This document shows positions 62,461-64,000 of a stretch of DNA of 64,000 bases, piece after piece. The translations under genes were made by a program, and so were the position numbers. The stretch covers positions 1-64,000 of the forward strand of contig NZ_JAEVHF010000024.1 in the NCBI RefSeq assembly GCF_018263925.1, in the 5' to 3' direction. Every line of letters starts with the position of its first letter. The first letter of the stretch is position 1. The notes below the pieces were generated by a model, which saw nothing but the letters and a program-made list of their open reading frames with translations, was not told where the DNA came from and did not search any database. The stretch is from Kistimonas asteriae (GTDB taxonomy: Bacteria > Pseudomonadota > Gammaproteobacteria > Pseudomonadales > Endozoicomonadaceae).

Positions 62461-63390
62461 ATGGCAATTGCGTTCAATCCTTCACAACCCCCTTCGATTG
62501 GCGGTATTGGCCAGGTCGGCGGTATTGGCGCCAAAGGCGGGATTGCACCGGGTTATAACGTACCGGGCATACAGATCAGCATCATGACCGGTGGTGTAGC
62601 GCATACACCCGGTATGATGGGGGCTATGCATGGGTTTGGTTCGCAATTTGCGGGTATGTCGAACTTCTATAACCAGATCCCCGGGCATGGTGCCGTGCCA
62701 GGCATTCGTCCTCCTTCCCAGTTCGGGGGACATCACGCTGTTGGTGGAGGCTCTGGAGCGGTGGGGTCAACATCTAGCACCCACGAAAAGGTAATAGAAA
62801 AGCAGGAAGAAAGAAGTGAAATAAGAGAGAAGAAAGATGCGTTGGAAGAAAAACTGGATGCATTAAGGGATAAAGCTAAAGAATATGAATCCAAATTAAA
62901 AGATAAAGATGTTGAGGTTATTGGTAAAAACAATAATATCGACATGACACAAAAAGAAAAAGAAAAGAATGAAGCCTTAAAAACAACGGAAGAATCGAAA
63001 AAAGCAGAATATCAAGAAAACAAAAAGAAGGCAGAAAAGAAATTACACGATAACCGTTTTCAGGGCTGGATGGTATTACCATGGAACTGGGGTAAAGATG
63101 CTTCTGCACGCTCTGCCAGGAATGCAGCTACTAAGGAAATTAATGCTAACAACGGTTATATCAAAAATACCAATAACAAGATCAGTGAGATCAATGACAA
63201 GATCGGCAAAAACAATAATGAATTAGCCTCACTGACGGGAGATAGGGATAAGCTGGTGCAGGAAAAGAATCAAATTCAGTCTCAGTATGACCCCATCAAG
63301 GCTGAGTTGGAGAAACTGGAAGACCAGCTGAAAAAACTGGAATACGAAGAAGACAAGTTGTCGGATGACATCAGAGATCTGAGAAACTAA
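62461..63390 (+). CDS. Gly-rich plus coiled-coil hypothetical protein, 309 aa
   Basis: The first 105 residues are rich in Gly, Pro, His and Met with short imperfect repeats (SIGGIGQVGGIGAKGGIAPG). After residue 108 the protein is almost all charged coiled coil (EKVIEKQEERSEIREKKDAL, KLEDQLKKLEYEEDKLSDDI), broken near residues 200-213 by a short hydrophobic patch (FQGWMVLPWNWGKDA). It is not Sec-secreted by appearance. The design could suit a secreted or surface structural protein. It is flanked 19 bases on each side by two other unknown genes. Confidence 0.68.
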   Translation: MAIAFNPSQPPSIGGIGQVGGIGAKGGIAPGYNVPGIQISIMTGGVAHTPGMMGAMHGFGSQFAGMSNFYNQIPGHGAVPGIRPPSQFGGHHAVGGGSGAVGSTSSTHEKVIEKQEERSEIREKKDALEEKLDALRDKAKEYESKLKDKDVEVIGKNNNIDMTQKEKEKNEALKTTEESKKAEYQENKKKAEKKLHDNRFQGWMVLPWNWGKDASARSARNAATKEINANNGYIKNTNNKISEINDKIGKNNNELASLTGDRDKLVQEKNQIQSQYDPIKAELEKLEDQLKKLEYEEDKLSDDIRDLRN

Positions 63391-63409
63391 GGAAAAGGTT
63401 GGTCAGCAC

Positions 63410-63859
63410 ATGAGCAATGATATCAGGGGCAACCAGGGCAACTCTGTCAATCAGTCCAGACCGGTGAGTAATCAGACGGCAGATTCCGCAGGTAATCAGG
63501 CTTCCAGTGGCGAGCAGAGCAGTATTCTTGATCAGAAGGTGCCTGAGTATGCCTCTGTATCAACGCTGGATAAATATGCGCCCAACCAGGATTTCAAGGA
63601 ACCTCATATTACCCGTGCTCAGTTGGAGTTGCTGGAAGAGTTTGGTATTACCGACCTGAAAATGGAGCATCATCCACAGGCTGACGTCTACACCCTGACG
63701 CAGGATGAATGGGATCGCTTACATGAGACCATGACGCCGATCATGCAGCAGATGAAGAAAAAGGCCCAGCTGATGATCATTAATGCGAGAGAAACATTGA
63801 AAGGTCACGAAATCGCCATGGATTGTGCTGACCAGATCAGACGAAATGAAGATATATAG
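63410..63859 (+). CDS. hypothetical protein, 149 aa
   Basis: This is the third gene of the unit, 19 bases after the coiled-coil gene, with an AAGGAAAAGG site. The first 45 residues are Asn/Gln/Ser-rich and probably disordered (GNQGNSVNQSRPVSNQTADS). The rest is a compact helical domain (ITRAQLELLEEFGITDLKM, LTQDEWDRLHETMTPIMQQM). The disordered polar N-terminus resembles type III secretion substrates or chaperoned proteins, but no family match is recalled. A terminator follows. Confidence 0.65.
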   Translation: MSNDIRGNQGNSVNQSRPVSNQTADSAGNQASSGEQSSILDQKVPEYASVSTLDKYAPNQDFKEPHITRAQLELLEEFGITDLKMEHHPQADVYTLTQDEWDRLHETMTPIMQQMKKKAQLMIINARETLKGHEIAMDCADQIRRNEDI

Positions 63860-63898
63860 TGATATTCGGACGATGTCAGTCCAGTTCTTTGCATAAGT

Positions 63899-63933
63899 AA
63901 GCCCCTGACAAATACCGCCTAACAGGGGCTTTT
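63899..63933. terminator. terminator between the unknown three-gene unit and the converging gene
   Basis: AAGCCCCTG and CAGGGGCTT form a nine-base stem with a loop of about 15 bases, ending in TTT. It serves the plus-strand unit. Confidence 0.75.
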
Positions 63934-63940
63934 GCGTTTC

Positions 63941-64000
63941 TTAATCCAGTGTTTTCTGATTTTCACTGACCCATTCATAAGCCTGCTTGCTCAGAACGGT
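63941..64000 (-). CDS. C-terminal end of an unidentified protein (runs off window)
   Basis: On the minus strand the last 19 codons read TVLSKQAYEWVSENQKTLD and stop at TAA (63943-63941). The composition is that of a normal helical C-terminus, and the converging terminator supports a gene here. The protein cannot be identified from so little. Confidence 0.55.
   Translation of the reverse strand, partial: TVLSKQAYEWVSENQKTLD

Noticed and set aside
1..64000. tRNA, rRNA or CRISPR arrays
   Set aside because: I looked for cloverleaf-like GGTTCGAATC blocks, rRNA cores and regularly spaced repeats and saw none; a dedicated scan could still find something small.

Overview
The window is the replication-origin neighbourhood of a gammaproteobacterial chromosome. 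The core genes are rpmH-rnpA-yidD-yidC-mnmE on the minus strand, dnaA-dnaN-recF-gyrB on the plus strand, mnmG-rsmG-parA-parB, and the full F1Fo ATP synthase operon atpIBEFHAGDC. Two perfect ParB sites (parS) lie inside recF, and DnaA boxes sit upstream of dnaA and of mnmG. Core protein sequences are of the Pseudomonas/Oceanospirillales type. The many AT-rich effector-like genes, decayed insertion sequences and host-interaction themes suggest a host-associated marine bacterium such as Endozoicomonas; that genus is an inference, not shown by the sequence.

Layout. 1-50: start of an IS1595-type transposase. 229-1206: unknown gene. 1378-8618: ATP synthase operon (minus). 9127-40589: about 32 kb of accessory DNA between atpI and parB, which are neighbours in many relatives. 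40660-45553: parB, parA, rsmG, mnmG (minus). 46060-49750: GtrA/glycosyltransferase/membrane glycosyltransferase module. 49759-53915: mnmE, yidC, yidD, rnpA, rpmH (minus). 53916-54716: oriC candidate. 54717-61942: dnaA, dnaN, recF, gyrB, gmhA (plus). 62115-63859: three tightly linked unknown genes, one Gly-rich plus coiled coil. 63941-64000: C-terminus of a gene running off the window.

The accessory block has several parts. (a) A selenium-dependent reductase cassette: an AraC regulator, a 40-residue membrane microprotein, a sodium:solute symporter, a GrdE-like pyruvoyl-type subunit and a GrdB-like selenoprotein whose UGA at 19301 must be read as selenocysteine. (b) A second cassette with a glycine amidinotransferase (AGAT-like), a paralogous 40-residue microprotein, an EamA exporter and a paralogous symporter. 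Together these suggest uptake and reductive or transfer metabolism of glycine-type compounds (betaine, sarcosine, creatine precursors). (c) Effector-like AT-rich genes: an LRR protein, two tandem 870-residue paralogues, and a YopT/AvrPphB-type (C58) cysteine peptidase candidate. (d) A nicotianamine-synthase-like gene with an MFS exporter, a minimal metallophore cassette. (e) ahpC-ahpF and the C58 gene, bracketed by two inverted IS1-family remnants.

The best candidates for something little described are the paired microprotein/symporter cassettes around the GrdE/GrdB selenoprotein and AGAT, the CntL-like/MFS pair lacking an opine dehydrogenase, and the duplicated large proteins that share an upstream DNA element.
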